DNA of 11,728 bases, taken from positions 1-11,728 of the forward strand of contig JBOHAD010000069.1 in assembly GCA_050697555.1 (NCBI GenBank), in the 5' to 3' direction. Source of the stretch: DASQWP01 sp050697555. Lineage in GTDB: Bacteria; Actinomycetota; Thermoleophilia; Gaiellales; Gaiellaceae. Both the position numbers and the translations under genes were made by a program. Shown in pieces: positions 1 through 6,309 of this stretch (position 1 is the first letter of the stretch; every line of letters starts with the position of its first letter). The notes beneath the pieces are model-generated. The model did not search any database and was not told the DNA's origin. It was given only the letters and a program-made list of their open reading frames with translations.

Positions 1-2
1 TC

Positions 3-494
3 GCGCTCGTCGCCACCGGGCACCTGTCCGCCGAGGAGTTCGAGGTGCCGCTCTGGGTGATCGTGAGCGCCGCGACCGCGATGGCGCTCGGCACCTACGC
101 GGGCGGCTGGCGCATCATCCGCACGCTGGGCCAGCGCGTCGCCAAGCTGGAGCCCCCGCAGGGGTTCGCGGCCGAGGCGGCGACCGCCACCATCCTCTGG
201 TTCACGGGCACCGTCGGCTTCCCGGTCTCGACCACGCACACCATCTCGGGCTCCGTGCTCGGCGCGGGCGCCATCCGCGGGTTCTCGGCGGTGCGCTGGG
301 GAGTCGCCGGCAACATCGTCGTCGCCTGGCTCCTCACGCTCCCCATGGCGGCGCTGATCGGCGCCGTGGCGCAGGTGCTGACGCGGATCCCCGGGGGAAC
401 CGTGATCGTCTTCCTGCTGATGGCCGCGATCGCCACACTCGCCTTCGTGGCCCGCAGCTTGCAGACGCGGAAGCTCGCCCCCTCGGCGGCCTAA
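3..494 (+). CDS. pit: Inorganic phosphate permease, PiT family (C-terminal part, 5' end outside the window)
   Basis: This is the C-terminal ~163 residues of a PiT/Pho-4 family low-affinity phosphate transporter (membrane symporter, PF01384 type). The reading frame is open from the first bases, so the gene starts upstream of the window; the GTG at position 45 is internal. The visible part has the family's C-terminal signature: a helix with GTYAGGWRIIRTLG, then a segment rich in small residues ending in GFPVSTTHTISGSVLGAGA, which is the second conserved PiT repeat, followed by two more hydrophobic helices and a short basic tail. Full-length members are usually 330-420 residues or more, so over half is missing. 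PiT systems also carry arsenate, which fits the arsenic genes just downstream. The stop is TAA at 492-494, followed at once by a hairpin. The family assignment is secure. Whether the substrate is phosphate rather than sulfate cannot be shown from this fragment, but the pst context favours phosphate. Confidence 0.9.
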   Translation, partial: ALVATGHLSAEEFEVPLWVIVSAATAMALGTYAGGWRIIRTLGQRVAKLEPPQGFAAEAATATILWFTGTVGFPVSTTHTISGSVLGAGAIRGFSAVRWGVAGNIVVAWLLTLPMAALIGAVAQVLTRIPGGTVIVFLLMAAIATLAFVARSLQTRKLAPSAA

Positions 495-519
495 TCGGGC
501 CAATTAGCGCGAGGCCCGA
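495..519 (+). terminator. GC-rich hairpin after pit, candidate terminator
   Basis: Immediately after the TAA stop, TCGGGCC (495-501) pairs perfectly with GGCCCGA (513-519) across an 11-nt loop. There is no clear T-run after the stem, as is common in high-GC actinobacteria, so it could be a terminator or only a 3'-end stabiliser. It separates pit from the arsR promoter that begins at about 528. Confidence 0.5.
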
Positions 520-527
520 GCTACTCC

Positions 528-556
528 TTGCTCATATCGACGTTCTTCGCTACGAT
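528..556 (+). promoter_or_regulatory. Promoter of arsR-arsM
   Basis: A -35 element TTGCTC (528-533) and a -10 element TACGAT (551-556) are separated by exactly 17 bp, giving an expected start of transcription near 563 and a leader of only about 12-18 nt. The -35 matches the consensus only in its TTG core. The -10 fits the TAnnnT pattern. The two elements interlock with the inverted repeat at 532-570. Confidence 0.65.
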
Positions 557-570
557 AAACGTCGATATGA
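532..570. promoter_or_regulatory. Probable ArsR operator: perfect 13-bp inverted repeat over the promoter
   Basis: The left arm TCATATCGACGTT (532-544) and the right arm AACGTCGATATGA (558-570) are exact reverse complements separated by 13 bp. The left arm fills most of the -35/-10 spacer, the -10 box lies in the central gap, and the right arm covers the predicted transcription start. A bound repressor would therefore block RNA polymerase. ArsR/SmtB repressors are known to bind such dyads in their own promoters and to release them on metalloid binding. The arrangement strongly suggests autoregulation of arsR-arsM by arsenite. Confidence 0.75.
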
Positions 571-574
571 CGTC

Positions 575-907
575 TTGGACGTGATCGACTGCTGCCGGCC
601 GCTCGCCGCTCCGGCCCTCTCGGAGGAGGAGGCGGAGGGTACGGCGATGCTCTTCAAGGCGCTCGCCGATCCCGCGCGGGTGAGGATCGTGAACCTACTC
701 GCGACGAGCGGCGAGCCTGTGTGTGCCTGCGAGTTGATCCCAGCCCTCGGCCTTGCTCAGGCAACGGTCAGCCATCATCTGAAGAAGCTCACCGACGCGG
801 GGCTCCTCGAGCGAGAGCAGCGAGGCAAGTGGGCGTACTTCTCTCTCAACCCTGAGGCTTCGGCGCGTCTCGCCGGCCTCGTTGACTTCCCGGAGGTCGT
901 TCGATGA
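575..907 (+). CDS. arsR: ArsR/SmtB-family metalloid-responsive repressor
   Basis: This is a 110-residue winged-helix repressor of usual ArsR length. The core runs from about residue 24 (FKALADPARVRIVNLL) through the recognition helix LAQATVSHHLKKLTDAGLL (60-78) to the wing REQRGKWAYFSL (80-91). Two possible thiol sites are visible: an N-terminal pair C6-C7 and a CxC (C50, C52) at the start of the DNA-binding helix region. The C50-A-C52 arrangement matches the classical C-x-C arsenite site of plasmid-type ArsR. An N-terminal CC pair combined with one cysteine of the helix region is the site known from Corynebacterium glutamicum ArsR. The start is taken as TTG 575; GTG 581 is equally possible and would keep both cysteines. 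No clear Shine-Dalgarno is seen, consistent with a very short leader. It overlaps arsM by 4 nt (ATGA), so the two are co-transcribed. The arsenite ligand is inferred from the cysteines and the arsM neighbour. Confidence 0.9.
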   Translation: MDVIDCCRPLAAPALSEEEAEGTAMLFKALADPARVRIVNLLATSGEPVCACELIPALGLAQATVSHHLKKLTDAGLLEREQRGKWAYFSLNPEASARLAGLVDFPEVVR

Positions 908-1734
908 GCACTGAGACTGCCGACACGCTTCGCGACGAGGTGCGGCACCGCTACGCGGAAGCCGCCCGCGCCGTCACCGAGGGCACGAGCTCGGGCTGCG
1001 GCAGCGGTTCCTGCTGCGAGGGCGAGGGCGCGGGCGCCGACTTCGGCGAGGCTCTCTACACGAGCGAGGAGCGGGGCGAGCTTCCGGACGCCGCCGCGCT
1101 GGCGAGCCTCGGCTGCGGCAACCCGACCGCGGTCGCCGAGCTGAACGAGGGCGAGGCCGTGCTCGACCTCGGCTCGGGGGGAGGCATCGACGTCATCCTC
1201 TCGGCGAAGCGCGTGGGTCCGACCGGCGTCGCCTACGGGCTCGACATGACCGACGAGATGCTCTCGCTGGCGCAGCAGAACGCGCGGGAGGCCGGCGTCC
1301 GGAACGTCCACTTCCTGAAGGGTGTGATCGAGGCGGTGCCGCTGCCGGCGGGATCGGTCGACGTCGTCATCTCCAACTGCGTCATCAACCTCTCCGTGGA
1401 CAAGCCTGCGGTGCTGCTCGAGATCGCGCGCGTGCTGAAGCCGGGCGGCCGGGTCGGGGTGAGCGACGTGGTCGCCGAGGACCGCCTCACGCCCGAGGAG
1501 CGCGCCGAGCGCGGCAGCTACGTCGGCTGCATCGCCGGTGCCCTCTCCAAGGGGGAGTACGAGGCGGGCCTCGAGGCAGCCGGCTTCGAGGACGTCTCGG
1601 TCGAGTTCACGCACGAGGTCGCGGACGGGATCCACGGCGCGATCGTGAAGGCGCGCAAGCCCGTCCACGCAGAGACTGGGACGGAGATCCCCAAGGCGCT
1701 CCCGCTCGCGAACGCGGGCGTGAACTGCTGCTGA
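904..1734 (+). CDS. arsM: Arsenite S-adenosylmethionine methyltransferase
   Basis: This enzyme methylates trivalent arsenic with S-adenosylmethionine to mono-, di- and trimethylated, partly volatile species in the cytoplasm. The protein is 276 residues, normal for prokaryotic ArsM. The SAM-binding motif VLDLGSGGGID lies at about residues 86-96, followed by an acidic GLDMTDEML at about 112-120. The conserved arsenic-binding cysteines appear in family context: C71 in SLGCGNP, C159 in SNCVINL and C209 in YVGCIAGAL; these correspond to the three catalytic cysteines of characterised ArsM proteins. There is also an N-terminal cluster, C32 with C37-C38, which may supply the fourth conserved cysteine, and a terminal Cys-Cys pair (275-276) as the last two residues. 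The start ATG overlaps the arsR stop (ATGA). Its end lies only 17 nt from the end of the opposing phoU. An arsenite-methylating role is very likely from the cysteine pattern; other small-molecule methyltransferases lack it. Confidence 0.93.
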   Translation: MSTETADTLRDEVRHRYAEAARAVTEGTSSGCGSGSCCEGEGAGADFGEALYTSEERGELPDAAALASLGCGNPTAVAELNEGEAVLDLGSGGGIDVILSAKRVGPTGVAYGLDMTDEMLSLAQQNAREAGVRNVHFLKGVIEAVPLPAGSVDVVISNCVINLSVDKPAVLLEIARVLKPGGRVGVSDVVAEDRLTPEERAERGSYVGCIAGALSKGEYEAGLEAAGFEDVSVEFTHEVADGIHGAIVKARKPVHAETGTEIPKALPLANAGVNCC

Positions 1735-1751
1735 CGGCGTCGCGCCGGGCC

Positions 1752-2414
1752 CTAGTGCGAGGCGTCGGTGAACTCGCGGAACTCGCCGCTGACGAGGTAG
1801 GCCGTCTGCTCGCCGATGTCGACGGCGTGATCGCCGATCCGCTCGAGGCAGCGGGAGACGACGATCATGCGCAGGCCCCACTCGTGGTGCGCGGGCTCGG
1901 TGCCCAAAGAGAGGAGGTGCTGGACGATGCGCCGGTTGCCGCGGTCGATGAGCTCGTCGAGCTCGACCAGCGACTCGGCCGCCGCCATGTCGCGCGCGGC
2001 GAACGAGTCGAGCGCGACGCGGATCATCTCCTCCGCGCGAGCGCCCATCTCCTCGAAGGCCTCGAGCAGCGTCGGGTCGGGCGAGGCGCCCTGGACGAGC
2101 TTCGTCAGCTTGGCCACGGTCACGCAGTAGTCGGCCATCCGCTCGAGGTGGAGGTTGATGTGGAGGACAGCGAGGACGAGGCGGAGGTCGACTGCCACTG
2201 GCGTCTGGCGGGCGAGGAAGGACTGGATGCCCTCCTCGATGCCGAGGTAGCTCTGGTCGATCTCGTCGTCGAAGGCGATCACCTCGTCGGCGAGCTCGGC
2301 CTCCTGCTGCACGAGGGCGTTCAGGGCGCCGCGGAGCGCTCGGAGGACGAGCTCGCCCTCCTCCTGGAGGGTCGCCTCGAGCTGGTCCAGCTCCTCCTGG
2401 AAGGTGATCCGCAT
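1752..2414 (-). CDS. phoU: Phosphate-signalling protein PhoU
   Basis: This cytoplasmic, all-helical regulator links the PstSCAB transporter to the PhoR-type kinase and keeps the phosphate regulon off when phosphate is plentiful. The length of 220 residues is typical. The two PhoU repeats are visible through their metal-binding ERxxD motifs: HLERMADYC with E91 and D95, and CLERIGDHAVDIGEQ with E191 and D195. Other hallmarks are an acidic helical N-terminus starting MRITFQEEL, and FLARQTPVAVDLRLVLAVLHI between the repeats. It begins 2 nt after the pstB stop, so it is the last gene of the pst operon. It runs convergent to arsM with a 17-nt gap, which leaves no room for an independent terminator. 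Nothing in the sequence looks degenerate. Identification is secure. Confidence 0.96.
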   Translation of the reverse strand: MRITFQEELDQLEATLQEEGELVLRALRGALNALVQQEAELADEVIAFDDEIDQSYLGIEEGIQSFLARQTPVAVDLRLVLAVLHINLHLERMADYCVTVAKLTKLVQGASPDPTLLEAFEEMGARAEEMIRVALDSFAARDMAAAESLVELDELIDRGNRRIVQHLLSLGTEPAHHEWGLRMIVVSRCLERIGDHAVDIGEQTAYLVSGEFREFTDASH

Positions 2415-2416
2415 CT

Positions 2417-3295
2417 CTAGCCGAACCGCCCCGTGACGTAGCCTTCCGTCCGCTTGTCGGACGGCTGGGTGAAGATCGTCGGCGTCGTGTCGTACTCGAC
2501 GAGGATCCCCGTGCGGTGGTCCCGCTCCTGATCGACCTCGACGCTGAAGAAGGCGGTCATGTCCGCGACGCGGGCCGCCTGCTGCATGTTGTGAGTCACG
2601 ATCACGATCGCGTACTCCCGCTTGAGGCCGTGCATCAGGTCCTCGATCGCCGTCGTGGAGATGGGGTCGAGCGCGGAGGCCGGCTCGTCCATGAGGATCA
2701 CGTCCGGCTCGACGGCGAGGCAGCGGGCGATGCAGAGGCGCTGCTGCTGGCCGCCCGAGAGGCTGAGCGCGCTCGCCTTCAGGCGGTGCTTCACCTCGTC
2801 CCAGAGGGCGGCTTGCCGGAGCGCTTGCTCGACGCGCTCGTCGAGGCTCCCACGCATATGGAGGACCCGGGGCCCGAAGGCGACGTTGTCGTAGATCGAC
2901 TTTGGGAAGGGGTTCGGCTTCTGGAAGACCATGCCGATGCGCTTGCGCACCTCGACCGGGTCGACGTCCCTCCCGTAGAGATCGGCTCCGTGATAGAGGA
3001 CCGTTCCCTCCACCGCAGCGCTCGGGATCAGGTCGTTCATGCGGTTGAAGCAGCGGATGAACGTGCTCTTGCCGCAGCCTGAGGGCCCGATGAACGCTGT
3101 GATGAAGTTCTTGTAGATCTCGAGCGAGACGTTCTTCAGAGCCGGCAGTCCGGCATAGGAGACGGTGAGATCCTCGACCGTGAAGAGAACTTCGCGGCGT
3201 CGATTCACGACCTCCTCCTGGCGTTCGGCCAACGTCTGCTCGTCCACGCCCGCGATTCTGACAGGCGCGACCGGTGCACTCTCCATGTCGGGCAT
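2417..3295 (-). CDS. pstB: Phosphate ABC transporter ATP-binding protein PstB
   Basis: This ATPase subunit of the phosphate importer has 292 residues from the chosen start. Seen in order: Walker A GPSGCGKST (70-78), Q-loop VFQKPNPFP (from about 123), ABC signature LSGGQQQRLCIARCLA (179-194), Walker B VILMDEPASALDP (199-211), and the switch histidine in VTHNM (H235). PNPFPKSIYDNVAFG and the helical-domain sequence are typical of PstB. The ATG at 3295 overlaps the pstA stop by one base (TGATG) and has AGAGAAG about 6 nt upstream; an ATG at 3301 would place that motif directly against the start codon. The frame stays open to 3610, but that stretch is the antisense-like shadow of pstA. The first ~37 residues, before LFTVEDLTV, form an extension rich in charged residues compared with common ~250-260-residue PstB proteins. 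Confidence 0.96.
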   Translation of the reverse strand: MPDMESAPVAPVRIAGVDEQTLAERQEEVVNRRREVLFTVEDLTVSYAGLPALKNVSLEIYKNFITAFIGPSGCGKSTFIRCFNRMNDLIPSAAVEGTVLYHGADLYGRDVDPVEVRKRIGMVFQKPNPFPKSIYDNVAFGPRVLHMRGSLDERVEQALRQAALWDEVKHRLKASALSLSGGQQQRLCIARCLAVEPDVILMDEPASALDPISTTAIEDLMHGLKREYAIVIVTHNMQQAARVADMTAFFSVEVDQERDHRTGILVEYDTTPTIFTQPSDKRTEGYVTGRFG

Positions 3296-4170
3296 CACCA
3301 TCTTCTCTGGTAGCGGTTGCGGAGCCAGATCGCGAAGGCGTTCATCGTCAGCAGGATCACCAGGAGGACGATGATCGCCGCCGCCGCGAGGAGCCGGAAG
3401 TCCTCCTGCGGCCGCGCGATCCACTGGTAGATCTGGATCGGCAGCGCGGTGAAGGGGCCGAGGATCGTGGGGTCGAAGGAGACGTACGTGAGCGCGCCGA
3501 CGAGGATCAGGGGAGCCGTCTCTCCGATCGCTCTCGCGAGGGCGAGGATCGAGCCCGTGGCGATCCCGGGAATGGCCGCCGGCAGGACCTGCCGGGAGAT
3601 CATCTGCCACTGGGTCGCGCCGAGGGCATAGGCGCCCTGGCGGATCGAGTCGGGCACCGCCCGGATCGCTTCGCGGCTAGCCACGATCACGATCGGCAGG
3701 ACGAGGAGCGTGAGGATCATCGCCCCCGCGAGCGTCACCCGGCCGAGACCGAGACCGCGGACGAGGAAGGCCAGCCCGAGGATCCCGTAGACGATCGAGG
3801 GGACGGCGGCGAGGTTCTGGATGTTCAGCTCGAGCAGGCGGTTGTACCAGCGCTCCCGGTCCGCATACTCCTCGAGGTAGATCGCGGTCCCCACGCCGAT
3901 CGGCACGGCCATGACGAGCAGGAGGCCCATGATGTAGATCGTTCCGAGGATGGCCGGCCGCGCGCCCGCCCGCTCGGGCACGGCCGAGGGCGGTTCCGTC
4001 AGGAGGATCCCGTCCACGAACGGGATCCCTTTGCGGAAGACGTCGACCAGCAGCGTCCCCAGGAGGACGAACCCGACGGTGATGGAGACCAGGAGGAGGA
4101 CGTAGAAAAGGCGGCCGCGGACCCGGTCTCCACGCGAGCGGTTGCCGAGATCGAGCGCTTGCACGCTCAT
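3295..4170 (-). CDS. pstA: Phosphate ABC transporter permease PstA
   Basis: This is one of the two membrane subunits of the high-affinity phosphate importer (291 residues). Six hydrophobic segments are visible at roughly 20-42, 73-97, 120-140, 145-165, 203-228 and 258-282. The ABC-permease EAA loop, which docks onto PstB, is at about 167-201: EAIRAVPDSIRQGAYALG followed by ATQWQMISRQVLPAAIPGI. LNIQNLAAVPSIVYGILGL and ARAIGETAPLI are characteristic of PstA/PstC. The ATG at 4170 overlaps the pstC stop (ATGA), and its own stop overlaps the pstB start, which shows strict translational coupling. An upstream in-frame extension to 4812 runs through pstC in another frame and is not coding. PstA is told from PstC by operon order and by the absence of the long N-terminal region seen in PstC. 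Confidence 0.95.
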   Translation of the reverse strand: MSVQALDLGNRSRGDRVRGRLFYVLLLVSITVGFVLLGTLLVDVFRKGIPFVDGILLTEPPSAVPERAGARPAILGTIYIMGLLLVMAVPIGVGTAIYLEEYADRERWYNRLLELNIQNLAAVPSIVYGILGLAFLVRGLGLGRVTLAGAMILTLLVLPIVIVASREAIRAVPDSIRQGAYALGATQWQMISRQVLPAAIPGIATGSILALARAIGETAPLILVGALTYVSFDPTILGPFTALPIQIYQWIARPQEDFRLLAAAAIIVLLVILLTMNAFAIWLRNRYQRRW

Positions 4171-5099
4171 TCGTAGATCTCCCGGTACTTGCGGACGAGC
4201 CGGATGGAGATGATGTTCATAACGAGCGTGATGCAGAAGAGCGTCAGCCCGACTGCGAAGATCGTCTTGTACGCCGTCGATCCCGTGGGCACGTCCCCGA
4301 TCCCCGTCGCGGCGATGAAGGCGGTCATCGTCTCGATCGCCTCGCGTGGGTCGAACGTGATGCGTGCGAGCTGGCCAGCTGCGATGAGGACGATCATCGT
4401 CTCGCCGACCGCCCGCGAGATCGCGAGCACGTAGCTGGCGACGATGCCCGAGATCGCCGCCGGCACCACGATCCGCGTCGACACCTGCAGCCGGTTCGCA
4501 CCGAGCCCGTAGGCGCCGTCGCGCAGGTCCTGGGGCACCGCGCTCATCGCGTCCTCGGAGATCGAGGCGACCGTCGGGATGAGCATGACGCCCATCACGA
4601 TCCCGGCCGAGAGCGCGTTGAAGACGCCCAGGTCGAGGCCGAGGTCGCGAAGGAGCGGCGTAAAGAAGGTGAGCGCGAAGTAGCCGTAGACGACGGTCGG
4701 GATCCCGGCCAGGACCTCGAGGGCGGGCTTCAGGATCCGGCGCGTGCGTGGGCGGGCGTACTCGCTCAAGTAGATCGCCGCCCCGAGCCCGAAGGGCATG
4801 CACACGAGGCACGCCCAGATCGTCACCGAGAACGTGCCGACGAGGAGCGGCAGGACGCCGAAGCTCGCGTCCGCGAAGAGCGGCGCCCAGCGGGTCTCCG
4901 TGAAGAACTCGACGAGCGAGACATCGCGGAAGAACTCGATCGACGGCAGGAGGAGCGCCGCGACGATCCCGACGGTCGTCACGACCGAGACGAGGGCGCA
5001 GAGGGCGAAGACGCCCTTGACGGCGTCCTCGCCCAAGCGGCGCCGCGCGGCGCGCAACTCCAGGGGCTGCGCGCCGGCGGTTAGATCGGGGGCTGCCAC
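4167..5099 (-). CDS. pstC: Phosphate ABC transporter permease PstC
   Basis: This is the second membrane subunit of the phosphate importer (310 residues). After a ~28-residue cytoplasmic N-terminus there are hydrophobic segments at about 30-52, 83-105, 128-150, 165-185, 218-245 and 282-303. The EAA-type loop is DAMSAVPQDLRDGAYGLG then ANRLQVSTRIVVPAAISGI (about 193-229), and VLAGIPTVVYGYFAL and SRAVGETMIVLIAAG are typical PstC sequences. The WAPLFADASFGVLPLLVGT region between the first and second segments is also family-typical. The start is GTG at 5099, just 1 nt after the pstS stop; no Shine-Dalgarno is evident, so translation is probably coupled to pstS. The 3' end overlaps pstA by 4 nt. 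Confidence 0.95.
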   Translation of the reverse strand: MAAPDLTAGAQPLELRAARRRLGEDAVKGVFALCALVSVVTTVGIVAALLLPSIEFFRDVSLVEFFTETRWAPLFADASFGVLPLLVGTFSVTIWACLVCMPFGLGAAIYLSEYARPRTRRILKPALEVLAGIPTVVYGYFALTFFTPLLRDLGLDLGVFNALSAGIVMGVMLIPTVASISEDAMSAVPQDLRDGAYGLGANRLQVSTRIVVPAAISGIVASYVLAISRAVGETMIVLIAAGQLARITFDPREAIETMTAFIAATGIGDVPTGSTAYKTIFAVGLTLFCITLVMNIISIRLVRKYREIYE

Positions 5100-5100
5100 C

Positions 5101-6111
5101 CTAGCGGCCGGCGAGGGCCTCGTCGAGGCTCTCCTGGGCCGCGGTCAGCTGCTCCTCGGTGAGGGGCACGTAGAGCGCGGCCTCGGCGAGCTCCGTGTTG
5201 TTGTGGAGCATGTACTGGACGAAGGCCTGCACCTCGGGGCGCTCGAACGAGTCCTGCTTCACGTAGATGAAGAGCGGGCGCCCGAGCGGGTTGTAGGACC
5301 CATCCTGCACCGTCTCGACGCTCGGCTCGACGCAATCGCCGTCCTCGTTCTCGACGGGAACCGCCTTGATCGAGCCCTCGTTCTCCTCCACGTAGGAGAG
5401 CCCGAAGTAGCCGTGGCCGCCAGGGTTGCCCGCGACCGTGTTCACGATGTCGTTGTCGTTCTCGCTCGCCGCGAAATCCGAGCGGCTCGCGCCTCCCTCG
5501 TCGTTGATCGTCTCCGTGAAGTAGTCGAAGGTGCCGGAGTCGGTGCCCGGTCCCGCGAGCACCAGCTCCTGGTCGGGCCAGCTCGGATCGACCTGGCTCC
5601 AGCTCGTGACCTCGCCCTCGGCCTCGGGTGCCCAGATCGCGTTGAGCTGCTCGGTCGTGAAGCAGTCGATCCAGTCGTTCTCCGGGTTGACGACGACCGC
5701 GAGGCCGTCGTTCACGACGTGGAACTCGACGAACTCGATCCCGTTCTCCTCGCAGATCGGCACCTCGTCGTCCTCGTTGATCGGCCGGGAGGCGTTCGAG
5801 ATGTCGGTTTCGCCGACGCAGAAGCGCTCGAAGCCGCCGCCCGTCCCGGAGATCCCCACCGTCACCTGCACGCCGGGCTGCTCCCCCTGGAACTGCTCGG
5901 CGGCAAACGTCGTGAAGGGGCCGACCGTGCTCGAGCCGTCGGCCTCGATACGGCCGGAGAGCTCCTCCTCGCCGGCATTCGTCTCGGCCGCGGTATCGCC
6001 CTCGCCGGCGGCGGCGTCCCCGTCGTCGCGGCCGCAGCCGGCCGCGGCGAAAGCCGTGAGGACGAGCAGCGCCAGGAGGAGGACAAGCCTGGGGGTCAGG
6101 CGAATCTTCAC
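5101..6111 (-). CDS. pstS: Phosphate-binding lipoprotein PstS
   Basis: This extracytoplasmic phosphate-binding protein of the Pst importer has 336 residues. It begins with a basic n-region and a hydrophobic core (residues 9-21), ending in a lipobox AAGC with lipidated C26, followed by an acidic, alanine/glycine-rich linker to about residue 50. The mature domain shows the phosphate-binding loops ADGSSTVGP (57-65), SGTGGGFERF (88-97), DISNASRPI (103-111) and GPGTDSGTFDYF (187-198). Four cysteines (98, 120, 150, 260) could form disulfides. The start is set at GTG 6111 because AAAGGAG lies 4 nt upstream. An ATG at 6135 would add MRQRERRT and sits 6 nt after a possible -10, so a leaderless start there cannot be excluded. 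It is the first gene of pstSCAB-phoU and is preceded by a PHO box. Confidence 0.95.
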   Translation of the reverse strand: MKIRLTPRLVLLLALLVLTAFAAAGCGRDDGDAAAGEGDTAAETNAGEEELSGRIEADGSSTVGPFTTFAAEQFQGEQPGVQVTVGISGTGGGFERFCVGETDISNASRPINEDDEVPICEENGIEFVEFHVVNDGLAVVVNPENDWIDCFTTEQLNAIWAPEAEGEVTSWSQVDPSWPDQELVLAGPGTDSGTFDYFTETINDEGGASRSDFAASENDNDIVNTVAGNPGGHGYFGLSYVEENEGSIKAVPVENEDGDCVEPSVETVQDGSYNPLGRPLFIYVKQDSFERPEVQAFVQYMLHNNTELAEAALYVPLTEEQLTAAQESLDEALAGR

Positions 6112-6115
6112 TGTT

Positions 6116-6122
6116 CTCCTTT
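6116..6122 (-). promoter_or_regulatory. Ribosome binding site that decides the pstS start
   Basis: On the minus strand AAAGGAG is followed by AACA and then the GTG at 6111. It is one of the few strong Shine-Dalgarno sequences in the window and supports GTG 6111 over the upstream ATG 6135. Confidence 0.65.
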
Positions 6123-6168
6123 CGCGTTGTCGCATGCCCCGAGTGTCGCCACGGCCGCGCGGAGCGTG

Positions 6169-6208
6169 GGCTGAGAGTTCGTGAAGAAGTGGTTACGGCG
6201 TGGTGAAC
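6169..6208 (-). promoter_or_regulatory. PHO box (PhoP-type direct repeats) upstream of pstS
   Basis: Read on the minus strand, towards pstS, heptamers recur every 11 bp: GTTCACC (6208-6202), spacer ACGC, CGTAACC (6197-6191), spacer ACTT, CTTCACG (6186-6180), spacer AACT, and a weak fourth unit CTCAGCC (6175-6169). The first unit is a perfect match to the GTTCACC heptamer known from the Streptomyces PhoP direct-repeat operator (7 conserved + 4 variable bases); the next two match 4/7 and 5/7. About 21 nt further towards pstS is GACACT (6147-6142), a possible weak -10. This is the expected activation site for pst transcription in phosphate starvation. Confidence 0.8.
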
Positions 6209-6309
6209 GCGACGACCGGCTAGATGACTTCGCGGCAGGTGCGGCGAAGCTCGCGGGCCTCGATCACCTGCATGGAATCGGGCTCCTCACGTGTTGCCCC
6301 TTCGGGACT

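Noticed and set aside
1735..1751. Possible bidirectional terminator between arsM and phoU
   Set aside because: The gap is only 17 nt and I see no stable stem; nothing supportable.
775..1881. 368-residue minus-strand ORF across arsR-arsM
   Set aside because: Arg/Ala/His-rich low-complexity translation with no motifs, antisense to two well-recognised genes.
3296..3610. Upstream extension of pstB to 3610
   Set aside because: It overlaps most of the 3' end of pstA, has no conserved content, and the ATG at 3295 has better coupling and ribosome-site spacing.
5440..5457. GTTCACG-N4-CGTTGTC, PHO-box-like
   Set aside because: Only one good unit, inside the pstS coding region, and read in the direction opposite to pstS; probably chance.
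6228..6249. CTTCGC...GCGAAG stem between the PhoR-like kinase and the PHO box
   Set aside because: Only 6 bp with a 10-nt loop and no T-run; too weak to call a terminator.
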